Below are positions 22,675-33,256 of a stretch of DNA of 64,000 bases, in pieces. The notes below the pieces were generated by a model. That model worked only from the letters and a program-made list of their open reading frames with translations, ran no database searches and was not told the DNA's origin. Location of the stretch: positions 39,964,501-40,028,500 of the forward strand of contig NC_056752.1 of NCBI RefSeq assembly GCF_018687715.1, given 5' to 3'. Position 1 is the stretch's first letter. Each line of letters begins with the position of its first letter. Source of the stretch: Carya illinoinensis. Lineage: Eukaryota; Streptophyta; Magnoliopsida; Fagales; Juglandaceae. A program made the translations under genes and the position numbers.

Positions 22675-24891
22675 AAGTTTGTAGAAACCGGGTTCAACCC
22701 GGAATCCGGATTCTGGTTTTTTCAAAACCTGGATACATCTGGGTTTCGGACCGGATCTGATTCGGATTAATTCGGTCCGGGTTTCGGTCCGGATTTGAGA
22801 CCCAGTTCCCGGGTTGGAACCCGGTTGAACAGGCCTAACCATAACTCTTATAATATGTTAATATATTAATATATACTAGTACCATATATTATAGTTAATA
22901 GTTATATATTAAATAGTATAATAATACATTGATACTAAATATATATAGTTATAGACTTATAATAGATTCGTAATATATAGACTTTACTAATAGTCTATAA
23001 CTAATCATAAATTCATAATAACTAAATCATTATAAGTCTATAACTATATATATTTAGTATCAATGTATTATTATACTATTTAATGTATAACTATTAACTA
23101 TAATATATAGTACTAGTATATATTAATATATTAAAATATTATAAGAGTTATGGTATAAATTATAATATATCATATATGTATAAATTTATAATGTACCAGT
23201 ATAGTTAACTTAATATGTAATATGTTAGTATTAAATCACTATAACTATATAGAGTATTAGTAATATAGAATTTAATATAACTACATAGAGTATTAGTAAT
23301 AAGAGTATTACTATTATTTAATATAGTATGACATAGAGTATTAATAAATGTGTGGTGTTTGAAGAGATATAGTAATAGTAGTATATTACATATAGTATTA
23401 CTATTATTACATATAGTTATTAGTTATAGAAAATAAATTAATAACTATTACTAATTTACTATATACTAATAGTATTAGCATATTATTAATATATATTAAT
23501 ATATATAATAGTATACTATATATATTAAATATATCACAATGTAATTACATCAGTATTAAATAAAATGTCATAGGATTTATAAATAAATAAAAAAAAAAGA
23601 GTCAACTGTGGACCGACCGGACCGTCCCGACCCTTAGGGAGTTCGGTTAGGTCCAGGGTGGGAAAATCCTGGACCGAATAGGTCCGGTCCGGTCCGTAAA
23701 ACCTCCCCAGACCGGACCAAACTCACCCCTAATATATATATTAAGGCTGGGTTTATTTCAAAAGGTTGTTTTCATGTTTTAAAATGTATTGGACTTGTGT
23801 TTTAAAATTAGTCTGGGTCAAATTATAAGTTTTTACGGAAACTAGTTTTAGTGAACATTAAGTGAATATCGAGGAATTTAAGAAGTGTTAGTATCTTCAG
23901 AATTAAGAAAATTTTAGGCTTTGAGGAATTAAAATAGGTATTGCAGGTGTAAAATACGAGTTATATATTCATTTGGAGATTTATTCAAGTTACATGAATT
24001 TTTATATGTAATGATTGATATTAGTTTCACACTATTTTGAGGAAATTCAGAGAAGTTAAGAAGTTTAGGTAAGCGAGGTTCCTATACTAGACTTTGCATA
24101 AAAGAAATAAGCGGAGTTCATATGCTAGACTTTGCATAAAAGAAATGAACTGAGATTGGTTTCATAAAAGTATACATATTCTATTATGAAAATAATTTTG
24201 AAATAATCTCAGTTATTAGTTTTGCATTACTCATGAAATTTTGTATAAGAATAAAAGTATTTTCTGGCATGACTGGTGTAGACATGAGCTATTTTGGTTT
24301 TTTATTTCTGAATTGTACAAAAAAGAGCGAATATGAAATTTTGTGCATAAATTATATTTTTGTGATATAATTTTGTTCTATTCTGAATATGTTTTGCATT
24401 ATGATAAGTTATGATATGATTTCTAAAAACTTCTGGCATGATATTCTATTTCTATTTCTATTTCATTCTGACCTTACACGGGTATAAAACTGTGACCTCT
24501 GTTCGGGTTAATACCAACTTTCTAGTTTTCGGTGCACCCACTTTGGAAGCAAAGTGATTTTTTCCGTGATCTTTCCTGTATGCACACTCGGAGCTCCGAG
24601 AATAATAAGAGGAAAATTCACATTCTATTTTTGTTCTGTTGGTCATCGGGGTTTGCACAATCTTACCACGGGGGTTAAACATGAAATTATGTTCTGATGT
24701 GAGGTTTCAGTTATGCTGTGCCAAAGGGCTTTTGAATAAGAATATTTTTGAACTTTCACTCTGATATTTTTTATAACATGTTCTGACTCTGTATTCTAAA
24801 AATAAAAAGTGTTTTTATTCTGCATTTTAAATTCTGTAGATGTTCATATTTCCATACTAGTATATGTTCTCTTATTTACTGATAACTCACC

Positions 24892-25071
24892 CCCTTATCT
24901 CCATAATATTTTTCAAATAATCTTGATGGTTCAGTTGGAGAACAAGAATAGGCGATGTTAGAGAGGTTTGAAGGTCGTAGACCCTTATCTCCATAATATT
25001 TTTCAAATAATTTTGATGGTTCAGTTGGAAAACAAGAAAAAGCAATGTTAGAGAGGTTTGAAGGTTGTAGA
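24892..25071 (+). repeat. 90-bp tandem duplication in the large solo LTR
   Basis: CCCTTATCTCCATAATATTT starts at 24892 and again at 24982. The two 90-bp units run to GGTTTGAAGG(T)CGTAG/GTTGTAG with about seven differences. It lies near the 3' part of the solo LTR; no coding potential is apparent. Confidence 0.9.
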
Positions 25072-25316
25072 GGAATAAGTACCCAAGGGTACAAGTACTT
25101 ATTTGAGAGTCATAGTTAATAAATTGTTTATTTTCAATTATTTTAATATGTTGAGTTAAGAATATTTTTGAGTTTTTGGAGAGTTTCTAATTTATTATTA
25201 TTGAGAATTTCTTTGTTGTCCCTATAAAGGCACATAGATATTTGGGTTAAGAAAATGAATTAATATTTTATGGAGTTTTCCGAATTGTATAATTTATGAT
25301 TTTGGAGTTGATTACA

Positions 25317-26258
25317 TACATGTTAATGATATTTTACTCACTAGTTTCTCCATTGATTTCCTTCATGAGTTTATTTTGACTTTTAGTAGTAAGTTTGCCA
25401 TGAAAGATATGGGTCATCTCCACTATTTTTTGGGTATCCAGATTGCTCAAACTCCTGATGGCCTTACCTTGACTCAAACTAAATATGCTTTTGACATTTT
25501 AGATTGTGCCTAAATAACTTATTGTAAGCCTATAGGCACTCCCATTATGGCTAAGACCAAAGGCCTTACAAGAACAACACCTTTCTCTGACCCAGTTCAT
25601 TATCTCAATCTTGTCAGTGCTCTCAAGTATTTTACCCTCACTCGTCCTAACCTTGCATACAGTGTTAACTTTGTGTCTCAATTTATGCACTCTCCTACTG
25701 AAGCTCATTTTAAAATGGTCAAACATGAACTTAGATATGTGAAAAGCACAATTGATTTTAGACTTCATTTCAACTCCAACTCTACACTTGATCTTTACGC
25801 TTTTTCTAATGCAGATTGAGCTAGATGCTTTATCACGTGACGCTCCACTACAAGCTATTGTGTATTTCTAAATAGTAACTGTATTTCTTGGTTTGGAAAA
25901 AAGTAATATATTGTCTCTCGCTTGAGCACTAAAGCTGAATACAGAGCTATGGCCCAAACTACTGCAGAGCTCACTTGGATATATTTTCTTCTTCGTGACC
26001 TCGGCATCAAGTTACACACACCACCATTATTACTTGTGATAATCTCAATATCCTTTACATGATTGTTAACCCATGCTCGAAGCAAATACATTAAGATCGA
26101 CTACCACTATGTACATGAACTTGTCGCTCTTGATCTTCTTCATACCCGTCATGTCTCGATCTCTTTACAACTTGTTGGTCTTTTTACCAAACCACTTGGG
26201 CACCTAGCTCTTTTTTCTCTTTGCACCAAACTTGGCCTCGTACCTTGGCATAGTTTGC
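25317..26258 (+). pseudogene. copia A pol, second part: RT C-terminus and RNase H
   Basis: The reading resumes with HVNDILLTS (YVDD box remnant) and FAMKDMGHLHYFLGIQI near 25400. It continues with PNLAYSVNFVSQFM near 25650 and the RNase H segments KAEYRAMAQTTAEL (25930) and SKYIKIDYHYVHE (26082), ending LVGLFTKPLGH...LVPWHSLQG before the 3' LTR. Stops at 25511, 25818 and 25906, plus frameshifts, break it. It fits directly to the part ending at 12183. Confidence 0.88.
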
Positions 26259-26263
26259 AAGGG

Positions 26264-26614
26264 TATTCATCAATCAACACATCAACCCACAAAATCAGAA
26301 GACTTACCAATTGCATCACATGCGATGGCTACAAGATCTTCAATTGCTCTACCAAAGGAAACTCCTTCACATGCAACGGCTAGCCACTCTCTCGAAAGAA
26401 ACTCCACCACATGCAATGGCTAGCAACTTCCCTTTTTGATCCAATGTACATATTATAGCTATAACACTTTCCATGTATAAATCAATGTGTCTAAAGACAA
26501 TATACACATCTTGTAATATTTTATTTCACTATAAAATAGACAATAAGAAGACTCTCAGGATGCTCACGATCACTGAGATTTTGTATCAAACAGCTTGTGT
26601 GCACATTGTCTTTA
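26264..26614 (+). repeat. 3' LTR of copia A
   Basis: Pairs with 8737-9049. It is longer because a stretch around CACATGCAA(C/T)GGCTAGC (26368-26388 and 26410-26431) is duplicated. TTTGCAAGGG just before it is a weak remnant of the polypurine tract. Confidence 0.8.
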
Positions 26615-28599
26615 ATGAGCACCGCGGTCTTCAAAATACTCATCGAACTCTCATTAAGCCTCCAGGTCTTGCCACTGAAACCAAAACAGCAACCATCAAA
26701 TAATTGAAAGCTTTGAAAACCTGACTTCACGAGTCACAAAGATGGGTCCTACTTCACTATGAAAGTCAGATGCGACAACACGGTTCCTTCGACTTTACTA
26801 ACTATCGTGTTCTCGTATTCAACCCGAAAAGACATAACAATTCCGTTGATCACCTCCCACTTGCTAAATCCTTAGATACGTAAGACCAACAATTGGTAAA
26901 AGAATGAAGGCAGCTCCTGCAAGTTCACACTATACAAACACTTTGTCCAAAAACTCTTCCCCATCTCCTTATCACAATAAATGAGAACTCCCTCGGAGCA
27001 TCATGACCAACAAGTCCTTCCCCATCGCTCTAAAAACATGTGTACAAGCTCATAATGAGGGACATTATCTTGCTCATGAGGGTAATAAAATTCTTCGCGA
27101 GGCTAGTAAATAGAGTCTTGAGCTAGCGGTTGCGGGTGAAGTATGGAAGAAGATAAAGTTTGAATTCCCACGCATGGATACTTAGTAATCCAATGTAATC
27201 TAGTAATTGTTGCTTGTTCTCTTAATTGAATATTAATTAAACTCGGCCCAATCTTTTACTAAAAGGATTGTGCTGAATACAAAACAAAGATGCTATTGTA
27301 TATATTTTACAAATTCATATTTATCTAGGTATACAAGATCTTAAATACAGAAAAGTATAAAACAAAACAAATTAAACATTTTTATTGTTATGTTGGGTCC
27401 ACAATTAATTCTATGGACCCTTAGGGTAGGTGTCTTCTTTCTTTTATATCTATATCTCATAGTTTCTGATCATGGATTGAGCCAATTTAACTCTTAATAC
27501 ATGATCATTCGAGTCAAGTTTTTTCGTTATTGAAATAGGCGAATTATTATGGATCCAATTTAGCTCTTAATACATGATAATCTTTCATCATCTAGTTCGA
27601 GCACAAATAAAATGAATGAAAGTAATTTAGTTCTTACAAGTAAATGCTCAATACCCAAGTAGGCTTACAAAATTGACCATGATCAAGTGCTTTCTGGGTC
27701 ATCTCAAACCTTGCAATTGGATTTTATTCCCCAAAGATTTTTTTTTTTAAAAAAAAATTAAGACTTTTTACATACAAAATATTTACTTGTTACTAATAGA
27801 GTCTAGCCTTTGTTCTACTTTAGATCTCTTATTGCACTTTGATAGTATCGTATATCATAATTAGGTCAATGCAAAAGAAATGAGTGCATTTCCATACTAT
27901 TAAGTAAGCGAAACAGATAAAACAAAATCTATATTACGCCACATCACTTATTCTACTAGATCTTATGGAGCCTGTTCACGTACCACATAATCAAGTCTGA
28001 TCATAGAAAAGATTCTCTTCAAGTGAACTAGTCTATCCTCTTTATGGGGCTTACGTGGTGGTTGGAACAAAGACACATTTAGTTATGAATTCAAACAAAT
28101 GTAGCGGATAAGGAATATATTTGCACAGACTAATCAATAGTTCAAGTCACACACTCCCATAATCTATTTTCTCTTTGGAGAATTCACTTCAACCATTAGT
28201 GTCAAAGAAATAATACAATTTTGTGGGGTTGAAGAGAAATATCCAAATATATGTTTTGTTATTTTCAATAATGCATATTTATAGCAATGAAATCCTATTG
28301 TTCCTACCCTAAGTATAGTGATAAATGACTAATTACAAATATTTATGATCTATATTATATTTTGTATTCTCTATAAAGGACTAGAAATGCCTTGATACGA
28401 AATCAAGCATATGATTGAACACCCTGTTAGCATAATGCCCACCACGGAATGTCTCCTCTTCATAATTACTAATCAAGACTAGACACCTCGGGATGAAAAT
28501 TGAGTCAACTATGGGTGTGAGAGAGGTAGCGTGGATGTGGTGACGGGGGGCGGGAGGGGGGGGGGGGGGAAGAGAAGAATTGGAGGGTAATGAGGAATT
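26615..28599. other. AT-rich stretch, nothing recognised
   Basis: About 2 kb without a convincing ORF. The first 500 bp (to about 27140) has more balanced composition and could be an old coding relic, but I recognise no domain. The rest is AT-rich. A 14-base G run ends it. No RNA gene or terminal repeat stands out. Confidence 0.5.
28556..28569 (+). repeat. 14-base poly-G run in a G-rich tract
   Basis: GTGACGGGGGGCGGGAGG leads into fourteen consecutive G, giving several G-runs within about 30 bp. This could form a G-quadruplex on the plus strand. It lies 31 bp before the target duplication of the solo LTR. Homopolymer length may be affected by sequencing error. Confidence 0.85.
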
Positions 28600-28604
28600 G
28601 GGAT

Positions 28605-31600
28605 TGTAACAGCCCGCTAGAAATTCAATTAAGGAATTTCTATTGACTTTAAGAACCTCGTGAAAATTTCATAAGTTTACACGAATCGACTAATCGCATA
28701 GGTTTTAGCCTGTCAACATAGTTAGTGTTATCACTCACTATGGTGCCAGAAATGTGATTTTAATTATTTGAGATAGTTAGAAGTGTCAGAATACATTATA
28801 GTCTACACCACTAGGCTTAATTGAATATTTAGGATTTTTCAGTACTAAGTTTATTACGTTTATTTTTGGAGTGAATAGTAATCTCGGTAAACGTACTAAA
28901 TGCAGTATTTTCAAAATCACAGTGTGAAATGTCCAAATTAGGTTAGCAAAATTTTATTTGGATACTTGGCAAGATCTTAACCACACATAATGAATAGTAT
29001 TAGATACTTAGCACAAAGAGAAACCATTAGATGGAATTGTGAAGGAAATCAAGGTGTGAGATCATGACACCTAAGCAAAATACACATTTGGAAAATATCT
29101 TAAGAACATAGATTTAAAATACACATGGAAAGATTTTAACCACCTTACTCTTCCAAGTCTACTCCACATTTAGAAAATATTTTGAACTAATTTCGTGGAT
29201 ATTATTGGGTAAAAATATCTTGAGTTGATTTTTGTAGATATTATTAGGTAAGAGAGTCCTACACTCCACTCTCACTCCGGTAAGAGAGTCCTACACTTAA
29301 CTCTCACTTCGGGTAAGAGAGTCCTACACTTAACTCTCACTCCAGCCTCATCTCTTCCATATCTTATCCACAAATATCTCCAGCCATCCCTCCCCATGAA
29401 ATTATCTTCATTTATGCTTTCCATTGAAAGAATACCAAACACTCTCTCTCGGACAGCTTTTAGGAGTTCTTTTGCACACCCATTTCGAAGCTTTTGTAAG
29501 TGTTTTATCATAAAGTCTCCTTCATATAAGTTGTTCCTCTTTGAGTCTAGTTTCCGTAGATGTATTTTTCGTATCATTCCATGGTCATTTGGTCGGTCAA
29601 AAGTATTTTTAACCATAGAAAGGTCATTCTGGGCGTGAATCTGGAGAATATGTTATAGTTTGGAGTTTTTGACCAAGCTAATGGATAGATATTAGTCCGA
29701 AATTTTTATGGAGTATTTTTAACATGTATATGTGACTATTGGTTGAGGATTTGTGCATGATTAAAGGTTTTGATGAAAAATGTTCTTAGATTTAGAAACT
29801 TAGAAACTGGAAGAGGAAAAACAGTTTCTGTTTTGAGAAAGTTTAACTCTTTGGTGGTCTAAACATATTCTAATGACTTTGATAATTTTATTGGAGGATC
29901 CTAAACATCTTATATACATGTTATATTATTCTTTTGAAGATATTTGATATTAGTTTCAAAGATATGAAATTTTATGCAAAGAGATATTCAAATAAGTCAA
30001 AGTGTGGATATTCTTGGCTAAATTTATGTTTTGGTTAATTTCTAACCATATGATCTTGAATTAGAAGCTTATATATGTTTTAGGACATCTTTTTAAACCG
30101 TGTGATGGTTTGGTTTGAAGATCATATATTTATAAGTCATAGATCAAGAGATTTATCAAAACTAGTTGAGGGAAAAGTTTATGTTTTTGGACTAAGTGTA
30201 AAACCAAAAACTCCAAATGTTATTTTGTGATTTTGGTGACTTTAGTTTGATGATTTAAAGCATGGTTGATGTTAGGATGATATTATGAATATGTTAGAAG
30301 TAAGATTTGATTTTTTGAAATTCTTGGAGATGTTTTGATTTAAGGTCAAAACTTGTGATTCAAGTGCTTGGATCTTTTTACAAAAAAGTTTGGTGTTGAT
30401 TATTAGCTTTTTCTAAATGGATGTTTTAAGTATGGTTTTGAACTTAGGATTGAAAGATGTTTGTTGCAAAATTTTGGTTTAAGCATGAGTTTTGAAGTTG
30501 GAAGGAATTGCAACAAAAATAAAGGGAAATGGCCTATGGATGTTTCGACCATAGTGTGTTCTTCATAGTTGTGTTTTGTTTTAAATTTTTCTGAGTTGAT
30601 ATTTAAGTTTAGGACAAGATTTACATGAGAAATGTAAATTTTGGAAACTTTTGGAGTTAGTATGCAAAATCCTTAAGTTATGGGTAAAACGGTCATTTTC
30701 CCACATGTAGAGAGTAAAATGAAAATTTTACTTTTTAAGTTAGTATTTTCCATATTTCAAATTATTAGTGATTTAGTTCTAACTTTTAGAATCACTAATT
30801 ACAGTTCCTCGTGATCGCACTTGAAGTTTTATAAGAAACGCGGAGATCGAGGTAAGTTAGCTTTTAACTTACTAGCAGTCTACTGTGTATGTATGCTAAG
30901 TAAAAGAACTACAGTGTATGTATGTATGTTATCATATGTGTCATGCCATGTCAAGTTATCATGTAATTGTCTATTATACAGAATTTATTCTGTCATAAAA
31001 TTTTATCTGTTACATAATATATTCTGTTATATATTACTGTACATTACAAGTACGTCATGCTAAGTATGTCATCCATTACATGTAAGTCAAGTCATGTAAT
31101 ATTCACTGTTGCAAGTATGTCATGTTAAATATGTTGTCTATTATATGTTATGCCATGTTACGAAATATTTCTATCTCAAGTTGGTCATGTATTCTAAGTT
31201 ATGTTCAAGTCACGTTATGTTACGTCAGGACTTCAGTCCTTTCGTATTCCAGTCACATTTCATCTTGAGTACATTATGATGTGTAGAATACATGGGACCA
31301 CAACAACTGTGGAGTATGTATTTAACTACAATTGTGATGCGTAAAATACATGGGGCCACAACAACTGTGGAGTATGTATTTTTTATGTTAAGTCAAGTTT
31401 GTGTAGAATACATGGGGCCACAACAACTGTGGAGTATGTATTTTTAATGTTAAGTCAAGTTTGTGTAGAATACATGGGGCCACAACAACTGTGGAGTATG
31501 TATTTTTAATGTTAAGTCAAGTTTGTGTAGAATACATGGGGCCACAACAACTGTGGAGTATGTATTTACACGTAGAATACATGGGGCCACAACAACTGTG

Positions 31601-32297
31601 GAGTATGTATTTTTCATGTTAATTCAAGTTTCAGAGCAAGTTCATGCTAAGTCAAGTTTCAGATCAAATTCATGTCAAGTCAAGTTTAGTTCATGATTCA
31701 ATTTAAGCTATGTCAATTATGCTATATTGTACGCTAAGTTATACTTTAATTACTTATGAATTTGATTATGCATTTATACTTTTACTGTCATACATGCATC
31801 ATTAGTCTGTATGGAAGTTTTTTGTTAACTTGCTGAGATTTGTAATCAAATCTCACTGTGGTAGTCCCAACTACCATTCCCCCCGAATGGTAGATCTTGT
31901 TACAGGACCTGAAGGAAGATCAGGAGCTGACCAACTAGATACAGTCGACTGAACGACGGTGCGTCGTTAAGGTTAATATAGTAGTTAAATTACTACTTGT
32001 ACGATGGAGTTGCATCTCCAGTACTTTTAGATCATAACTATTTTGGAATAGTTCTGTGATCTTAGTTATTCAATGTATCTTTATATATGAAGTATGTTTT
32101 AAGTATTTGGGATATTTTAATTTGGTGCATAGTATTGCTAAAGAAAAAAATTATCCGCTGCGAATATTGCATAATGTTAGATGCATGTTAGGATTATTGC
32201 ATCTTATATGTCATGAACGGGGGCAGGTAACCTTGTGTTGCATGTCTCGACGCTTCAAATGTCCGTCCAATCCCAAACGGAATTTGGGGGCGTCACA
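28605..32297 (+). mobile_element. 3.7-kb gypsy-type solo LTR with perfect GGGAT target duplication
   Basis: TGTAACAGCCCG at 28605 and GGGGGCGTCACA ending at 32297 are flanked by GGGAT on both sides (28600-28604 and 32298-32302). The 3693 bp between shows no coding sequence, primer site or second LTR. Large LTRs beginning TGTAAC/TGTGAC and ending GGGGG(C/T)GT(T/C)ACA are typical of Tekay/Del chromoviruses, so this is probably a solo LTR of that group. It contains a 62-bp minisatellite and a small palindrome (GGTAGTCCCAACTACC, near 31861). The perfect duplication suggests it is younger than the copia A block. Confidence 0.88.
31281..31618 (+). repeat. 62-bp minisatellite inside the solo LTR
   Basis: CATGGGGCCACAACAACTGT recurs at 31291 (one base different), 31349, 31411, 31473, 31535 and 31580. 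Three intervals are exactly 62 bp, and the outer ones are 58 and 45. Each unit ends TGGAGTATGTATTT plus a TTAAGTCAAGTTTGTG link. Six units in all, nearly identical in the core, so recently expanded. Confidence 0.93.
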
Positions 32298-32302
32298 GGG
32301 AT

Positions 32303-32580
32303 CATGGAAGATGAGGAGTAACATGAAGAGATAGATGCAGGAGGAGAGGAGAGAGCAGAGGAGGAAGGAGAGTGAGGGGGTGCATTAGGAGACGGTGAGA
32401 GCGGAGGAAGGAGGGAGAATTTTCCGAGGGCCAATTTTGGACATTGGACAAGGTTGTTCAGTAAACTTGAAAGGGATTCGACTTTATTTGTTTGGGATTC
32501 TAGTAATGAGTTGTGAGAGATTGAAAATGACTCTTTATATTGTGGGTGATTTGGTTGTTGCTATCATCTCTAAATCATGG
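32303..32580 (+). other. purine-rich stretch, no gene recognised
   Basis: The first 120 bp is a GA-rich tract (GGAGGAGAGG-type runs) continuous in composition with 28500-28599, as expected if the solo LTR split one purine-rich region. The remainder has no recognisable domain, though its end leads into a LINE fragment. Confidence 0.5.
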
Positions 32581-32584
32581 TAAA

Positions 32585-32757
32585 GTTAAAGGAGATTTTT
32601 GTTGTTCTTATTTCAAATAAGAGGAAGCATGAGAAGTTTACAAACTATAGATCTATTAGTATGTAATATTGTCTATAAGATCATTGCTAAGGTCATTACT
32701 AATAGGTTAAAAATTATTGCTAAGTTTATTGCTAATAGGCTGAAACTCATTTTACCA
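32585..32757 (+). pseudogene. LINE reverse-transcriptase fragment
   Basis: A short plus-strand reading resembles the plant L1 RT block: NYRSIS-like, then NIVYKIIAKVITNRLK and LILPQII. The IIAKV(I)xNRLK stretch occurs twice in a row because of a 33-bp tandem duplication (about 32671-32736). It is only about 55 codons long, has no partner domains on this strand, and abuts the oppositely oriented LINE RNase H. Confidence 0.75.
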
Positions 32758-32761
32758 CAAA

Positions 32762-33251
32762 TTATTTATGTTGATCCCCTAGCTGTTGTAGTGCAAAATT
32801 AGCTAGCTGATGTGCAACAGTATTCCCTTCCCTGTATGTGAACTTCAAGCTCCACCCAGATGAATTTCTAAACACTATCTTTAGATCTTCTATTAGTTGC
32901 CCATACCAAGTCAAACCCATATCACTGTTTTGAACTACCTTGATTACCATGAGTGCATCTCTTTCGAATATTGCTTGGCTAAAACCCAAATCAGAACAAA
33001 ACTCAACTTCTTTCCACAAAGCCATACATTCAGCAATAATTGGTTGATCTACATATGACTTTTGGAAACATGTTGTTTCCATAACTTGCCCATTCCAATC
33101 CCTTATTACCACCCCCAATCCAACCTTCTGATTTACCTTATCCACAACTGCATCAAAATTTACCTTTACCTTCCCTCTATCTGGAACTAACCATTGCTGT
33201 ATTACTTCTGCAAATCGAAGCCTGCTTGTGTTTCTCTTATGTAATTGAGGC
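32762..33251 (-). pseudogene. LINE ORF2 RNase H-like domain (C-terminal end)
   Basis: The minus strand gives WLVPDRGKVKVNFDAVVD, GVVIRDWNGQV, PIIAECMALWKEVEF and NTVAHQLANFALQ, which is the RVT_3 type RNase H at the end of plant L1 ORF2 (first Asp in NFDAV, Glu in AECMAL, the second Asp in FERDAL). It continues the LINE body at 35642-37140 once the solo LTR between them is removed. Confidence 0.85.
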
Positions 33252-33256
33252 TCTTT

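Larger units (their letters stand above)
21881..22837. mobile_element. Pack-type hAT-like element carrying a host gene fragment
   Basis: Terminal inverted repeats TAGGACTGTTCA (21881) and TGAACAGGCCTA (ending 22837) are flanked by a perfect 8-bp duplication ACCATAAC (21873-21880 and 22838-22845). The outer thirds are rich in CCCGG/CCGGG motifs. The middle, about 22090-22690, is not repeat-like in composition: it holds a coding-like stretch with similarity to plant unc-13/MUN (DUF810) proteins and a (GA)n tract that could be captured 5' leader. This is the arrangement of a non-autonomous transposon that has picked up gene sequence. Confidence 0.8.
20686..23731. mobile_element. foldback hAT-like non-autonomous element E
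   Basis: The ends are inverted: TAGGGGTGAG at 20686 and CTCACCCCTA ending at 23731, each followed inwards by GC-rich GGTCCGG/CCGGACC clusters (20700-20815 and 23607-23720). Eight bases of ATATATAT flank both sides, though this lies within a (TA)n run and is weak evidence. The interior is extremely AT-rich and repetitive: one module of about 130 bp appears at 21222-21355, again in direct orientation at about 23037-23165 and inverted at about 22848-22963. There is no transposase ORF. A TAGGGGTG terminus with an 8-bp duplication suggests the hAT superfamily. It contains two smaller insertions listed separately. Confidence 0.65.
12184..25316 (+). mobile_element. solo LTR of a large gypsy-type family (Tekay/Del-like), carrying nested insertions
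   Basis: TGTAACACCC at 12184 and GATTACA ending at 25316 are LTR-like ends set exactly into the YVDD box of copia A. The flanks TATAT (left, overlapping the start) and TACAT (right) look like a diverged target duplication. Removing the nested insertions leaves pieces 12184-12378, 14197-14933, 20320-20685 and 23732-25316, about 2.9 kb, a plausible size for a Tekay-type LTR. A TATAAATA box lies near 14472. No gypsy coding sequence, primer site or second LTR is seen, so this is best read as a solo LTR made by LTR-LTR recombination and then used as a target by younger elements. Confidence 0.65.
8737..26614 (+). mobile_element. Ty1/copia element A, split by a 13-kb insertion stack
   Basis: Two copies of one roughly 315-350-bp sequence bound this block (8737-9049 and 26264-26614), and a tRNA-iMet type primer binding site follows the left one. 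Gag and the first part of pol run from 9089 to 12183. The reading continues from 25317 to about 26258 with the rest of reverse transcriptase and RNase H. The break falls exactly at the YVDD motif: the sequence before 12184 ends LLYV-like, and after 25316 it resumes HVNDILLTS. The 13.1 kb between is inserted DNA. Many stops and frameshifts show the element is long dead. Its own target duplication is not evident. Confidence 0.85.

Noticed and set aside
22380..22842. ORFs with long Leu-Ser runs around the Pack-type element
   Set aside because: They read through the (AG)n microsatellite and the CCCGG-rich transposon arm; only the frame at 22175-22465 resembles a protein family.
12184..25316. A complete gypsy element with internal coding region
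   Set aside because: All coding sequence in this block belongs to minus-strand copia B; no gypsy pol, primer site or second LTR is found, so a solo LTR is the simpler reading.
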